The notes under the pieces: generated by a model
What the model was told of the DNA's origin: nothing
The model's input: only the letters and a program-made list of their open reading frames with translations
Database searches by the model: none
Shown here: piece after piece, positions 51,637-63,353 of the stretch
How positions within the stretch are numbered: the first letter of the stretch is position 1
How the letters are laid out: each line of letters begins with the position of its first letter
From: Balanoglossus misakiensis
Lineage: Eukaryota > Hemichordata
Length of the DNA: 64,000 bases
Direction of reading: 5' to 3'
Assembly: GCA_040954595.2 (NCBI GenBank)
Contig: CM082594.2
Coordinates: 2,604,001-2,668,000 of the forward strand
Position numbers and translations under genes: made by a program

Positions 51637-54600
51637 GTGAGTTTAATATTTGGCACTGACTATACTTTGGCCTGGGTGGAGTTCAGTAGCTCGAAGGTTT
51701 GCCCCTTCCTTGGTTTGTGTGTTTAGCGTCTAACTCACAAACCAAGGCAAACCTCGAGCTGCTGAACAGCGGCTAACTTTGGCCCTGGTATTTAAAGGTA
51801 CACGTACACATGCTTCTGTAGACCTGTATATAAGGTATGCATGCATAAACATTATTTAATAAAGACAGGTACAGACAATGATACACGCACACACACAGAC
51901 AGACCGAAACACATGTAAACTATCATTACGACCACATGTTAGGCAGACGGGTATCGGCAACTTTGTGATTAAAGGTATACAGTCACCTGTTGTAAACTTA
52001 GCTTAAAGGTATACGGTCACCTCCAATTTAAATATCGCCATATATAGTTGAAATGGCGTATTTGAGTGTTCTAAAGAACACTTTATTTTCGCGTGTGCCA
52101 CCCACTGAAAATCTGTGATTGGTTAGATCTCAATTTACCATGGTAACAGTGGCTAAATTTGTATAGGTGACCGTATACCTTTAAGTTACCATGGCAAATT
52201 TAGATCCAGCCAATCACAGATTTTCAGTGGATAGTACACACGATAAAAAGACTGCAACACTCAGATACACCATTTTAGCCATTTGCATTTGAGGTGACAG
52301 TGTACCTTTAATCCTCACCCCCCACCCCCTGGGGCCAGGAAAATGTCAATATCAAGGACATTTTTCTTTAGTTTCTTGTTCTATTCCCCAATGACAGGCT
52401 AAAATTTCTAGTACATGTACATGTATTCTGCTTTGTATATCTTGTATTGATTAACCAGGATGTTGATACACTGAGGGACCAAGTCCAGCCATCAGCAGAT
52501 ACATTCATTCAGGGGCATAGGCCGGTTAAAGTTACGTACAATTGTGGCATTTATTTCTGAAAAAGTTTTGTTAGAAATCTGATTTTAATTTAGCCACAGT
52601 TTCTACATAATTAGAACAACTTTACCATAATCTAGAGACATTATACTTAATAACTGTTCAACATATTTGTGCCATATGTTTAGAGCTACAGAGAAATGGT
52701 TTGTAAAGAGATACCATATTGGTCCTTTTCTGAATCAGCCTATGAAAAGACTATAGTACTGACATGCATACAATTGCACCCCTATATTTATACTGCATGA
52801 CTCCAAACACAAAAACAGAACACATAGTACTGTCATACTCAGTTAAGCTATTTAATGTCTCAATGAAAAAATAGGAGAACATTTGCTATTACAATATGGA
52901 TGGGTAATTATTATAACTTACAGTTTAAACTAGAGATAGTTCAACAATTTATTGTATAATTAAGATATGCACACACTTGGCGAAAGCTCTTACATTTTTT
53001 GTTGGTCAAATTATACTCAAATTAAAGGGCCAAAGTCTCTTTCTCCCTGCCCTTTTTTCATACACTGTTTATGTTAATGGACATGTATACATATGCAGAG
53101 AATGAATGTTCAACCACACACACAACTTCCATTCTGTTTGTAGGATCTGAGAGTAAAGATCTCGCTAAAATGAATAAACGGTAGAGACCGATTATTCATT
53201 TTGGCGATTTTTTTCACTCTCGTGTATACAAGTGGGATGGAAGTTGTGTGTGGTTGAACGTTCCTTCACTACATATACACATGTACATTAACATAAATGG
53301 TGTCTTGTATTATACATAGTGTACATGTAATTAATGGAATAAGGGTAGGGAGAGAGAGAGAGACTTTGTACCTTTAAACTTGTAAATTAAGATATATCTA
53401 ATATACACATGCAGTTTTGTTTTACTAATGATGCAACACATGTTTTTATCACTCAGGAGTAATTGTGACCCCTCAGCAGCCAATATCCTGCGTCGACATT
53501 ATCATCGGCCATATTTCATTCCACAAGAATCAGAGTCTAGCAAAACAGACTGGCTTTTCATGGGGAGTCCAGGATATGGCGCACCAATGCATGTAAGTTC
53601 TTTACAGGGATCAAAGTTGATTTCCTTCAAAGTTCTCAAAGGTCAAGGAAGGGTTTATCACTGTCAGAACTGTCTCTGCAAGAAAAAAAAATGAGTGCTA
53701 GTGATCCTTGTGGTATTTTATATTTAACCAATCATACCCAAGAAGTGATGCCAACTATGTTAAATCACTTTAGAATTTTCTATTTAGGGATGTTTCGGTA
53801 ATCTCTCTGTTGTGAAGTTTCCAAATACTCTGTATCCCTAATATATAATGCTACTGGGTGTCATATTTGTTTTGAGTGTCAAGTCCCTTAAAATACGTAT
53901 TTGCCACTTTTTCTTCTAAAACGTCTTTTGACTGTCTTGACATGGCTCTCATACGTACTTAGACACATGTGGCAGCTAGTCTGAGCCCCCTGTAAAGTGT
54001 ACCAAATCACACTGGTTTGCAATGTATTGGTCTGAGGGTCTTGTATAGGCCCTACTGGGTAACACGCACTTGGCAGTCTAACAGGCCTGGGAGCCAGGAT
54101 TCTAGGCACCCTAGAAATCAAACCAGTTTCGACTGACTTGGCAGCGTTAGGGGTATACCAGTATAAAAAGGCTTATATAAGCCGTGAAATAGAAATGTTC
54201 TGTACATACGTGCAAGGAATAAATGCTATGTTGTGTAATTGCTTATTCAGATTGATGCAGTTGGTAAATCGTCATGGCAAGCACAGGTCAGAGGTCGAAA
54301 GAAATGGACACTACAACCTCCACCGGAGTGTTACTATGAATGTCATGGTGACTTGGAAGTGATTGTTGAACCAGGAGAAATCAGTAAGTATAAAACCAAA
54401 GTGATTTGCTGGTTTCTGTATTTTCTATTCAATTGATAAGGGAGAGACATCCTCTAATTAAAGGGACAAAGTCTCTCTCTCGCTGCACTTTTCTATTAAT
54501 TACGTTTGATACAAGACACCGTTTATGTTAATGTACATGTGCATATGTAGTGAAATAACGTTCAACCACACACAACTTCCATCCCGCTTGTAAGATATGA

Positions 54601-57600
54601 GACTAAAAACTCGCCCAAAATGAATAAATGGTAGAGACTGTTTATTCATTTAGGTGAGTTTTTCACTCTCGTAGCAGTTGTGTGTGGCCTAACGTTGATT
54701 CACATATATCCACATGTAGAATAATGTAAACAGTGTCTTGTATCAAACACAATGAATGGAAAAAGGGCAACGAGAGAGAGACTTTGTCCCTTTAATGATA
54801 GATCCCTCTAGTCAAACATTGTAGCCAAGGCTTGTTTGATAGTCTACTTCATCATTAGAGTGCCCTTAATGTCTACAGAATATGATCCCCTAGGCTGAGG
54901 ATATGTTTTTAGGTCCCATTGGTATAGGCATATATACCATGGGACCTTATGGGATCGGTTGCGTCTGTATGTATGGATGGATGGATGTATGTATGGATTG
55001 ATGTATGTCTGTATGTCCGTCCACATCAAAAACTTGAAAACCGCTGCGCGTATCACCTCAATATTTGGTGTGTAGGTGCAGGCTGGGCTGTAGATGGGAG
55101 TTTGTCCAAACGAAGTTGCCAGGCCCAAAAATATGCAAATTAGCTGGAAAAATGTGAAATTTATCAAAACTCTGAAAGTCAACAACTACTCGTCAGATTG
55201 CTTTAAAAATTGGTATGCATGTACCATATGTCAACCTCACATCGACCTGTAAGTGTTAAGTTAATATCATGGATATTTTTTATGAATTTTTTAGTCTTTT
55301 TATTAAATTTATACCTTTACTTATACCTCTATGGTTAAGCTATGTCCACGCCTTATTGTGGAATTCTGGTCTGTGCAATAGTCCTGTACCGTGACTGTCT
55401 ATTGGTCAGTGAGCACAATGGGGCCAAAATAAAAGGCAAAATTTTGGGCTCACCTGTAACACCTGCTTAACACATTAATTATGTGCATACCTAATTCCGG
55501 GCTAACTAATAAGGCTAGAGGTTTCGTTCTTGTGGGACATGGACCAGTATAGGGTCAAAATTTCTTGCCCAAATTTTGGGTGACCTCAGGTGACCTTTGA
55601 CCTACTTTCCTATATCTCGGCATCCAGAGCAGGTACAGACTTGGCGTTTGGAGGGTTGGGACTAAAATTGAAAAGCCAAAATATTGGTCACCTGTGACAC
55701 CTGCATATCTCATTAATTATGTGCATACCTAATTCCAGGCTAACCAATAGGGCTATAGGTTTGTTTTTTGTTGAACATGGACCAGTATAAGGTCAAAATT
55801 TCTTGCCCAAATTTTGCATGACCTCAGGTGACCTTTGACCTACTTTACCATATCTTGGCATCCAGAGCAGGTACAGACTTGGTGTTTTGAGGGTTGGGAC
55901 TAAAATTGAAAAGCCAAAATTGGGGGTCACCTGTGACACCTGCATATCTCATTAACTATGTGCATACTTAATTCCAGGCTAACCAATAGGGCTATAGGTT
56001 TGGTTTTTGTTGAACATGGACCAGTACATGTATAAGGTCAAAATTTCTTGCCCAAATTTTGCATGACCTCAGGTGACCTTTGACCTACTTTACCATTTCT
56101 TGGCATCCAGAGCAGGTACAGACTTGGCGTTCGGAGGGTTGGGACTAAAATTGAAAAGCCAAAATTGGGGGGTCACCTGTGACACCTGCATATCTAATTA
56201 ATTGTGTGCATACCTAATTCCAGGCTAACCAATAGGGCTATAGGTTTGGCTTTTGTTGAACATGGACCTGTATAGGGTCAAAATTTCTTGCCCAAATTTT
56301 GCATAACCTCAGGTGACCTTTGACCTACTTTTCCATGTCTTGGCATCCAGAGCAGATATGCTTATTGCTATGTTGCTATGTGCTATGTTGGCTTGGGCCC
56401 GCTATTGCTGCTTGCAGATCTGCTTGCAATGTCACCTGTAATTTTTATTTTGGTGTGTCACTGTTTCCGCATAATCCTCAAATGGGACCACAGTGTCCTT
56501 GACGCTATTTTTTCATTTTGGAAACGGCAATCTGGTTGTCCCACAACATTTTGATCTAATTTTTCTCATTAGAAAAATCACAGAAATAGCATTTACACAG
56601 ATACCAAGTGAAAAATACTGTGCTGTAGTCAGTATATGCATTGAAAGTAGATTGATTACTGTAACACATGACCAGACAAAAAAAAATATGAAAAAAAAAT
56701 TCATGTTGTCCCCCAATTTTGGGTAACTAATTAAAGCCTGCAGAAACAATTTTTTTTCTTGGCCTAACCCATTAGATTATTCTATTCTGTAACTACCATA
56801 CTCTGCGGGTGAAATACAATTTGCAGAGATCAAGTCTGCATGTTGGTTTGGCAAGTTTCAAGGTATGGCCTCTTGTCCTCGAGTCAATATGGTAGCTGTC
56901 AAGAAGGTGTACATATACAAGAATCCATATTGTTCAGAATTTGTAGACTTGGATCTTTTCGCCTCTAGTTGTCCTGGCATGTAAGCACTGTGCGCTCTAA
57001 GCCCATATGACGCACCAATGAGCATTAGTGACCCAAGAAAATTATCAACACTACATGCATAGGTATAGGGATGAATTTTTTAGAAATCCTCAAATTTACT
57101 CAAATCTTTTAAATGTTCTGCACATTGCTTGAACTCTATCAGGTTTATCTGTGTATGATAGGAGATACAAGCCAGGGACATGTTTGGCTGCACGTCTCTC
57201 CTGAAAACATTGTTACCTTTGCCCTCTTTCAGTCTCCAGGCCTTTTTTTTGCCAAGTAACAGGGAATTGTTGTGAATTATTTTTTAGTTGATCAATTGTC
57301 TGTTCTGTGCAAATGACAATAGGGTTCCATCTGGTCCCTGAGTTTTAAGTGGGGGTAGGGTACTAAGTTTCTGAGCAACAGTTGCTAAATTGTCAATTTG
57401 CAACTCGGGTAACATTTAGGTATTTGTGAAATTGAATAGCCATCGGGGTTAATGCTCGTAGGCACAGAATGTAATCTTTTGTTCTGTTGTAAAAAGAGAT
57501 ACAAAACAGAAAATGCCATATTGGTTCTCTCACAATGCTCAAAGACTAAAATTACACTGTAAATATATTTCACTCATCTCAACCCACAGGAAAAGTACTG

Positions 57601-58219
57601 GGGTGGGGTGGGGTGGGTGGGGCTTATGCACACTTTCCAAGATTCCCTGGGCTACTAAAACTCACATCTGTATAGTTGCATTACCAGAAGTTAAAGGGAC
57701 AAAGTCTCTCTCTCGCTGCCCTTTTTCTATTAATTATGTTTGATACAAGACACCGTTTATGTTATTCTACATGTGGATATATAGTGAATCAACGTTCGAC
57801 CACACATAACTTCCATTCTGCCTAAAATGTCATAGAAACACCAATCACTAAACAAACCTTGAGTGCCCATCAAATGTAACTCTTATTCATGGTGCCCTCT
57901 CCGAGGGACTGTTAACAACAGTCATAATGCATTGTCCTAAAAAGCTCTATACATTCTGTAGATTTTAATAGTTGTACAGAACTCAATAGAGAGGTTGGAA
58001 ATGACAAAGAAATCTAAAATTGTCCATAGAAATTCTGTATAGAATATCTCTTAATTGTGTTAGGTACATTACTGGTGACAATATCGCTGTTATGATACTG
58101 AGGTAACAGTATTATTTTTTTTCTATTTTTCAGTTGTTGTGGATACTGATCGATGGTACCATTCCACTCTAATTGTTGGAGATGATCTGAGCATTGCAAT
58201 TGGTTCGGAATATGACTGA
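50936..58219 (+). CDS. Type II membrane JmjC/cupin-8 protein (JMJD6-like fold), complete
   Basis: Four exons: 50936-51636, 53457-53592, 54251-54383 and 58134-58219 (phases 2, 0, 1), total 1056 nt, 351 aa. A better-context ATG at 50972 would give 339 aa. A basic N-terminus is followed by one membrane span (about residues 58-84, LLRIIWLLLFVLVAVVTVSS), with no signal peptide, so the C-terminal domain should face the lumen or outside. The domain has LPVVITDGSKGW, GSPGYGAPMHIDAVGKSSWQ, VRGRKKW and DRWYHSTL. H279, D281 and H333 form the Fe(II) triad and K296 matches the 2-oxoglutarate lysine of JMJD6, with the same spacing. It is therefore probably an active 2-oxoglutarate dioxygenase (hydroxylase or demethylase); the substrate is unknown. 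JMJD8 is another membrane/ER relative of the fold. Confidence 0.85.
51681..51767. repeat. 87-bp hairpin in JmjC intron 1
   Basis: GTTCAGTAGCTCGAAGGTTT and CCTTGGTTTGTG pair with CACAAACCAAGG and AAACCTCGAGCTGCTGAAC. Confidence 0.85.
51973..52307. mobile_element. Nested TTAA-flanked MITE (AGGTATACRGTCACC ends)
   Basis: The outer ends AGGTATACAGTCACC and GGTGACAGTGTACCT are flanked by TTAA. An inner pair (52007-52180), AGGTATACGGTCACC and GGTGACCGTATACCT, is also flanked by TTAA. Internal CAATCACAGATTTTCAGTGG is inverted as well. Confidence 0.75.
52320..53020. other. Intron; nothing recognised
   Basis: AT-rich intron sequence of the JmjC gene without visible repeat or exon. Confidence 0.5.
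53026..53373. mobile_element. Foldback MITE, TTAA family, copy 2
   Basis: Flanked by TTAA on both sides (53022-53025 and 53374-53377). Same family as 6850-7195; it lies about 80 bp upstream of JmjC exon 2. Confidence 0.85.
53457..53592 (+). CDS. JmjC gene exon 2
   Basis: Acceptor TATCACTCAG, donor GTAAGT. It completes W234 and encodes SNCDPSAANILRRHYHRPYF, then IPQESE and GSPGYGAPMH. It ends exactly after H279, the first iron ligand. Confidence 0.85.
54251..54383 (+). CDS. JmjC gene exon 3
   Basis: Acceptor GCTTATTCAG, donor GTAAGT. It encodes IDAVGKSSWQAQVRGRKKWT, then LQPPPECYYECHGDLEVIVE and PGEI. It supplies D281 (iron) and K296 (2-oxoglutarate). Confidence 0.85.
54462..54791. mobile_element. 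Foldback MITE, TTAA family, copy 3
   Basis: Exact TTAA duplication (54458-54461 and 54792-54795); ends AGGGACAAAGTCTC and complement. Confidence 0.9.
54911..56512. mobile_element. AGGTCCCAT family element, copy 3
   Basis: Collinear with 48984-50507 and very similar, including the TATG/GATGG array and a four-unit tandem array. Near its right end (56391-56417) a piece GCTTGGGCCCGCTATTGCTG + CTTGCAG matches the end of the 1485-bp element at 20916, so the two families are mosaics of each other. Confidence 0.75.
55430..56345. repeat. ~240-bp tandem array with DR1 motifs, array 2
   Basis: Four units homologous to array 1; perfect TGACCTTTGACCT at 55591, 55829, 56074 and 56314. Confidence 0.92.
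56520..57690. other. Intron; nothing recognised
   Basis: AT-rich sequence in JmjC intron 3; no exon or repeat family identified. Confidence 0.5.
57695..57820. mobile_element. Foldback MITE, TTAA family, copy 4 (left half only)
   Basis: Preceded by TTAA; the left half matches the other copies up to the ACAACTTCCAT motif, then unrelated sequence follows. Confidence 0.75.
58134..58219 (+). CDS. JmjC gene exon 4 with stop
   Basis: Acceptor TCTATTTTTCAG. It encodes VVDTDRWYHSTLIVGDDLSI and AIGSEYD, then TGA. It contains H333, the distal iron ligand, within WYH. Confidence 0.85.
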
Positions 58220-58306
58220 TGTTTAGTGATGCACTAGGGGAAGGCTGAAAAGGATGAAAAATGAACAGTTGATATAATCAGGAAATAATGTTTTCAAATT
58301 CAAGTA

Positions 58307-58425
58307 CAGTAAAACCTGTCTAAACCGAACACCATTGACATTTAAGCACATGTTAAAAGACACCTATCTGCAAACCGAACAATTTCTTCAGTCCCTTTGG
58401 TGTTTGGTTTAGACAGGTTTTACTG
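58307..58425. mobile_element. 119-bp pogo/Tc1-like MITE
   Basis: Terminal repeats CAGTAAAACCTGTCTAAACC and complement, with TA duplications at 58305 and 58426. The TA target and CAGT...ACC start fit the pogo branch of Tc1/mariner. Confidence 0.85.
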
Positions 58426-58440
58426 TAACTCCAACTTTAA

Positions 58441-59172
58441 GGTGGCATTGCATGAAAAGTTGTGATTTTTGCCAAATTTTACTGTTTTACATAAATCGGT
58501 AGGTCTAATACTGATCCACATCCTGACTAATACGTCTTGGCGGAAATGGTGCATAATCACCCAAAAATATCACTTTTCTGAATGCGTCCACAGCTTAACA
58601 AATAGGTGTCAACAATGCAAATGGCTGTTTTTCTCAGTTTGCATTTTCGCTGCTCTTGACAACTTCAGAAGAATTTAGCTTCGCTCTGTGTTGGCCGAAA
58701 TTGCTCAAATTTTAACAGGGGATTGTGTATGACCCATCCAACAAAACTGATTTTTGTTTAGTCGATAAAGTGTCCCTGGCGGGAATAAACTCTGATTCAA
58801 TACAACTCACCGTGAATTTGATCAAATTTTCTAAAAATCTAACTTTCAAACGCTGTTACTCCTCAATGAAAGCAGATAACGCAAAACAAAATTACTGTTT
58901 TTTTGCACGTGTACTCTAGTTTCGAATGACATATTAAGATGCATGATGCATGGTCAACTTTTTACCTAATTTAAATTTAATGACATAATATCAAATAATG
59001 GGTTTTTTAACCCAAAGACCCCACCATTTCCGATGATCAATAATATATGCAACTCATACAACAGTTCAAAAACTCAGCTTCCAGAATATATATGGTTTAT
59101 GGGGGTTTTAATGTTGTCTTTGATGAGAAATAGGCCTCTGATAAAGTCTCGACAGTTTCATGCAATGCCACC
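58441..59172. mobile_element. 732-bp TTAA-flanked MITE
   Basis: Ends GGTGGCATTGCATGAAA and complement, TTAA on both sides (58437-58440 and 59173-59176). The terminal sequence suggests a Kolobok or piggyBac derivative; no transposase. Confidence 0.85.
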
Positions 59173-59199
59173 TTAAGCTGTTTTCTGAGTGTGTTTTTT

Positions 59200-59790
59200 T
59201 CGTGGGGGGGGGGGGGGGTCTGGTTTTTCTCTGTAAAACAAAATTACTCAGTATTTGGTTTTTCAACACTGCCATTGTGTAGTATATAAGCATTGTTATT
59301 GTTGACAATTGAATTCAAGTATAGACTTGAATTCATGTATCTAAATATGCATTCATTTGTCAACAATGACAATGGCCATAACTCGTATACAAGCTTTGTT
59401 GAGAAGTTAGATGCTCAGCATTTCATAAAGCTATTCAGAGTAGAACAAAAAATCATTGTGCGATTGTTATTGCTTTCAAAATAGACTAAGTTTAAAAAAA
59501 TAGTTATATACTTCTGGGGTAGCTGATGTATTTCTTGAATGCATCTAAAACAATCTTGTTGTGATCATTTTTTCCAAATTTATAAAAACCTGGTAACACA
59601 GTGTGGCATTCGCATCAAATGTGTAATTTTACAATTTTGTCTATTTTTGAATTCTTGCATACTTTACTATGTTATTTTTTTACATGTCCATTTGCATCTA
59701 CATGTATTTGGCTCTGTAAAATTTTGGTTTATCCGGTATAAATTAGGGTAGGTCAGATTGTCTGGGACACACAATATACTACTTGTATGC
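59200..59790. other. 3' flank of JmjC gene; nothing recognised
   Basis: AT-rich, with a poly-G tract at about 59205-59218. No gene. Confidence 0.5.
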
Positions 59791-59796
59791 CTTTAA

Positions 59797-59880
59797 CCCT
59801 GTCACCACCATGGTTTGGTCCAATTCCATTGTTTTATATGGTAAATTTGGACCCTTGTAAAATGAACTGGGGTGAAAGGG
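59797..59880. mobile_element. 84-bp piggyBac-like microelement
   Basis: Ends CCCTGTCACC and GGTGAAAGGG with TTAA on both sides (59793-59796 and 59881-59884). CCCT starts and TTAA targets are typical of piggyBac MITEs. Confidence 0.8.
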
Positions 59881-59889
59881 TTAAATACA

Positions 59890-60680
59890 AACATGAAGTT
59901 ATTGTACTCAACACACATCCATAAAAAGACTGATCGACATACACATAGAGTCGATGGTCTGTTGGGATGTCAATTTTACAAATCTTATGGTTATAAACTA
60001 CTCACAGTATAGTTCTGGTTTCCTTTTTAAATGTCATATTCAAAATCTTCATTTATTTTTTCATATTTCAAGATAGATTCCATGGAAATTCAATTTTTTA
60101 CTTGCTTTATAATGATAAATTTTTCTTGAATCTTTATATATCCCAAACAACACAAAACAGAGTAGCTGGATATTGAGTGTTTGACTCCACAGGAATTGAA
60201 GTTCTTAGTTTTGGTAATCATTTGGAGTTTGTTACCATTATGATTGTCTCTATTTTTGTTTTTTGTTAATTGGATATCGGTGATACACAGTGCATTTTTC
60301 TGTAAGGTATATTTATAAACATCTACACAAATGTACTATTTTTATAACCAGATGAGAATGAACTATTGTGGATAGAAAGTTGATCACTAATGAGCTGATC
60401 ACTGAATGGAATTAAATGTATTGACAATCAAACTCTTCCAAATAATTGACAGCTCACAAATGATGAAAGATATTATCTGATTATTGCCAATGATTAATGT
60501 AACTTAACTTTTCCTTACCTCTCTGAGAAGAATGTATGTATGATCATGAATTGTTTTAGATTTCAGAAATCATAGTTTAAATTCAGAACCGTTAGATGCA
60601 GAGTAAAATGGTGCAAACTGAATGAAGTCCTGATGTGTAAATTATGAATGGAAAATTAACTGATTACAATTGTAGTTTTT
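59890..60680. other. Intergenic; nothing recognised
   Basis: AT-rich sequence without recognisable features. Confidence 0.5.
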
Positions 60681-60681
60681 T

Positions 60682-60887
60682 AGGTCCCATTTGGTATATG
60701 TCAAGAGACCAGCTGTTCTATTTGGTGTATATACAGTACACATGTCATTGGCAGCTTATGGTTAAGTCAGTGTTTGCCTGTTGATCTCTCTATGTGTGTG
60801 TGTGCGTCTGTCTGTCTGTGTGTGCACTCCGGTGTAAACCTTTTCCTGTGTAAATCTGAAATGGGACCACGGTGTCCTTGACGCTAT
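60682..60887. mobile_element. AGGTCCCAT family element, short deletion copy
   Basis: Only 206 bp: AGGTCCCATTTGGTATA, an internal piece shared with 14650-14740 (CCAGCTGTTCTATTT), a TGTG/CTGT tract, and GGGACCACGGTGTCCTTGAC plus GCTATG. Confidence 0.7.
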
Positions 60888-63012
60888 GTTTTGAGAATGG
60901 GACATAATTTATTGTTCATGATATCTATATGGTAAGCAGTTTGTATACAATCATCTGTCTTCAAAACCCCAGGTGCTTTGAGATGTATGAGTTATTCTAT
61001 GGAGACTGGGAAGTGTACAATGTCACATCATATATCAGTTCTACTCAAATGGGAACTCAGTGTCCTTGTCACTATTTTTAAGTCAGATATTCATCATCAA
61101 TCATGTATGTACATTAGGCAGACTGATTGTAATCATTCTGACAGTTACTTTGTCAAAATAAAATTATAGTATTTTTGATTCATGATTGAGTTCAACTGTT
61201 ATTTTTTTTAATTCCTTTCACTATACACTCATCTTATTTGTTGTTTTCTTAATGTAGAGAAAATGTTATGACAACCACACATCCAGCAATAGTTCCAAAG
61301 CTGGAAATAGAAACTTCATGCAAATCTTAAATTGACAGAGTTGTCTTTTAGCGATACACATCAAATAGATCAAAGGTAGACACACACACACATACTCCAG
61401 TATTAATTATATTCATTGGAATTGGCAAAGGTCATTGTTGGTGAATGAGGATTGAATGTAATCTCAAGGTCACCTGAATTTCCCGACTTTCAAACTTTGT
61501 CAGTTTTGGACATTTTTCATGGATTAAACTACAGTTTCTTGTTCAAAGCTCTGAAACATGATGAAATACCCGGATGTGTATGGTCAGTGCAAATTCAAGT
61601 CCAGACTGGAATTCTTTTATTAATAATAACATACAATGGTCAATACACATGTCCCTGAGCCATTGTTTCAATAAATGACTTTCACTTGAAACCACAGTCT
61701 GTAAAATAATACAAAGACACATATCACAGATAAGCCTATAGTATTTTATTTTCCTTCAATGGCTAAGATACAGCAAAATCTGAGGCAAAATCATACAATT
61801 CCTATACAAGCAGTTTAGAGTGCAGGTTATGCTTGACAATTCCTCTACAAGCAGTTTAGAGTGCAGGTTATGCTTGGCAATAACCTATAGTTAAATTTGT
61901 AACAGACATGAAGTACATAAACATTCACAACATAATATACCCTAACTACTTTTTACAGAGAAACTGAATGCTTGTGTAAATATAAACCTTACTGTTAATA
62001 TTTCCTGTGGTTTGATAAGCTATACCAAGTAGTACAAATCCAAGTACTGAAAAATGAAAAAAAAAAAGTACTTTTTGCTTTCTTCTTGTGGTATCTAACA
62101 TAATGTACCGATTTACCAGGTTTGGTTGCTATGGAGAATTTTCAAAATCACAGAAAAGGTTTAGAATAAGAATTAACATCGGTCCACACAAGTTGGAAAG
62201 ATGTAGTTTTTGTGCACTGTTGCCCTTTGATATCATTGGTATAGTTTGCACAAATTGCATGACTTGGGTTACATGTACAAAGCATGTGTCGTTTTGGAAA
62301 TCAGGAATTTTCCCATATTATTCCATGACATTTTGAAGTGCTTTATGGCCATACCTTACACACACTACCAAAATATCAAGAATTTTAAACTATTAAAATC
62401 ATGTTTTTTCAGCTTTTGTGATCTTGCAGTAATTTTTAACAGGTAGAAAACTGAGTTAAGAAATATTGTATATTACAAGCAGCCAAAAAAAATCCATAGA
62501 AAAACATTTGAAAAGGTAAGACTGAGCATGTGCAGTACATTAGAGACATTTTGCCAGCAAAAGCAATCAATGTCATATTATCATATTATCAAGTTCATGT
62601 CATAAAGTCTTTTTTAGAAATGTTGACAGGTGACAGGTACATGTCACACAGTTCAATGTTTCTTTGTTATGGAAATAATCTTCCTGTTTGGTTATTGGAA
62701 ACTTCATAACTGACTTAATTTGTATGTGCCGAACCAAGTGAATTTTCAAAGGCAAATTCAATAGTGTGTCACAAATCACTATTGGGTGTCAATAATTTGT
62801 TCACAGATGGAATATACACTAATTCACTCCAATATGATTTTAATAACTTTTTCCAGACTTGACCTTAGAATGCTGCAAATCAAGTATGAGAGAAAGCAAT
62901 GCAAAAATCATTCTTTCCTGTAAGCTCCCGATGTGAATATCATCTTTTGGAAAGTTTCAAATGATAAATTGCCAAAAACAAAGTTTATCAGCAAAACATT
63001 GTGTATAATTAC
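60888..63012. other. Intergenic; nothing recognised
   Basis: AT-rich. A 34-bp direct duplication occurs at about 61800-61875 (CAAGCAGTTTAGAGTGCAGG). No coding exon recognised; short frames lack domains. Confidence 0.5.
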
Positions 63013-63016
63013 TTAA

Positions 63017-63088
63017 CCCTTTCACCACCAGTTCCCTCTAGAGAGGTCCAACCTTACCCTAGAAAACTGAACCATGGCAATGAAAGGG
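63017..63088. mobile_element. 72-bp piggyBac-like microelement
   Basis: Ends CCCTTTCACCACC and TGAAAGGG with TTAA on both sides (63013-63016 and 63089-63092); same family as 59797-59880. Confidence 0.75.
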
Positions 63089-63353
63089 TTAAAGTTAACA
63101 CACCATAAACTACTCAGCTTCTTGGAAAAGCATGCTTTGTGGGAGTTTCATTTTTGTCCTTGATAAGAAATAAAAAAAAGAAACTGCTGGAGGTAAGACG
63201 GAAGAGTAATTGGAAGCCAGTTGTGCTTTTATTTCAGCCATTGATGAGCTGGTGATGATGCACAACTATGACATCACACTTCAAAACAGCCATCTTTCGT
63301 AATCCCTGTAAACACAACGTGGACTTCAAAATTCCCTTCCTGTCTGATACTTA

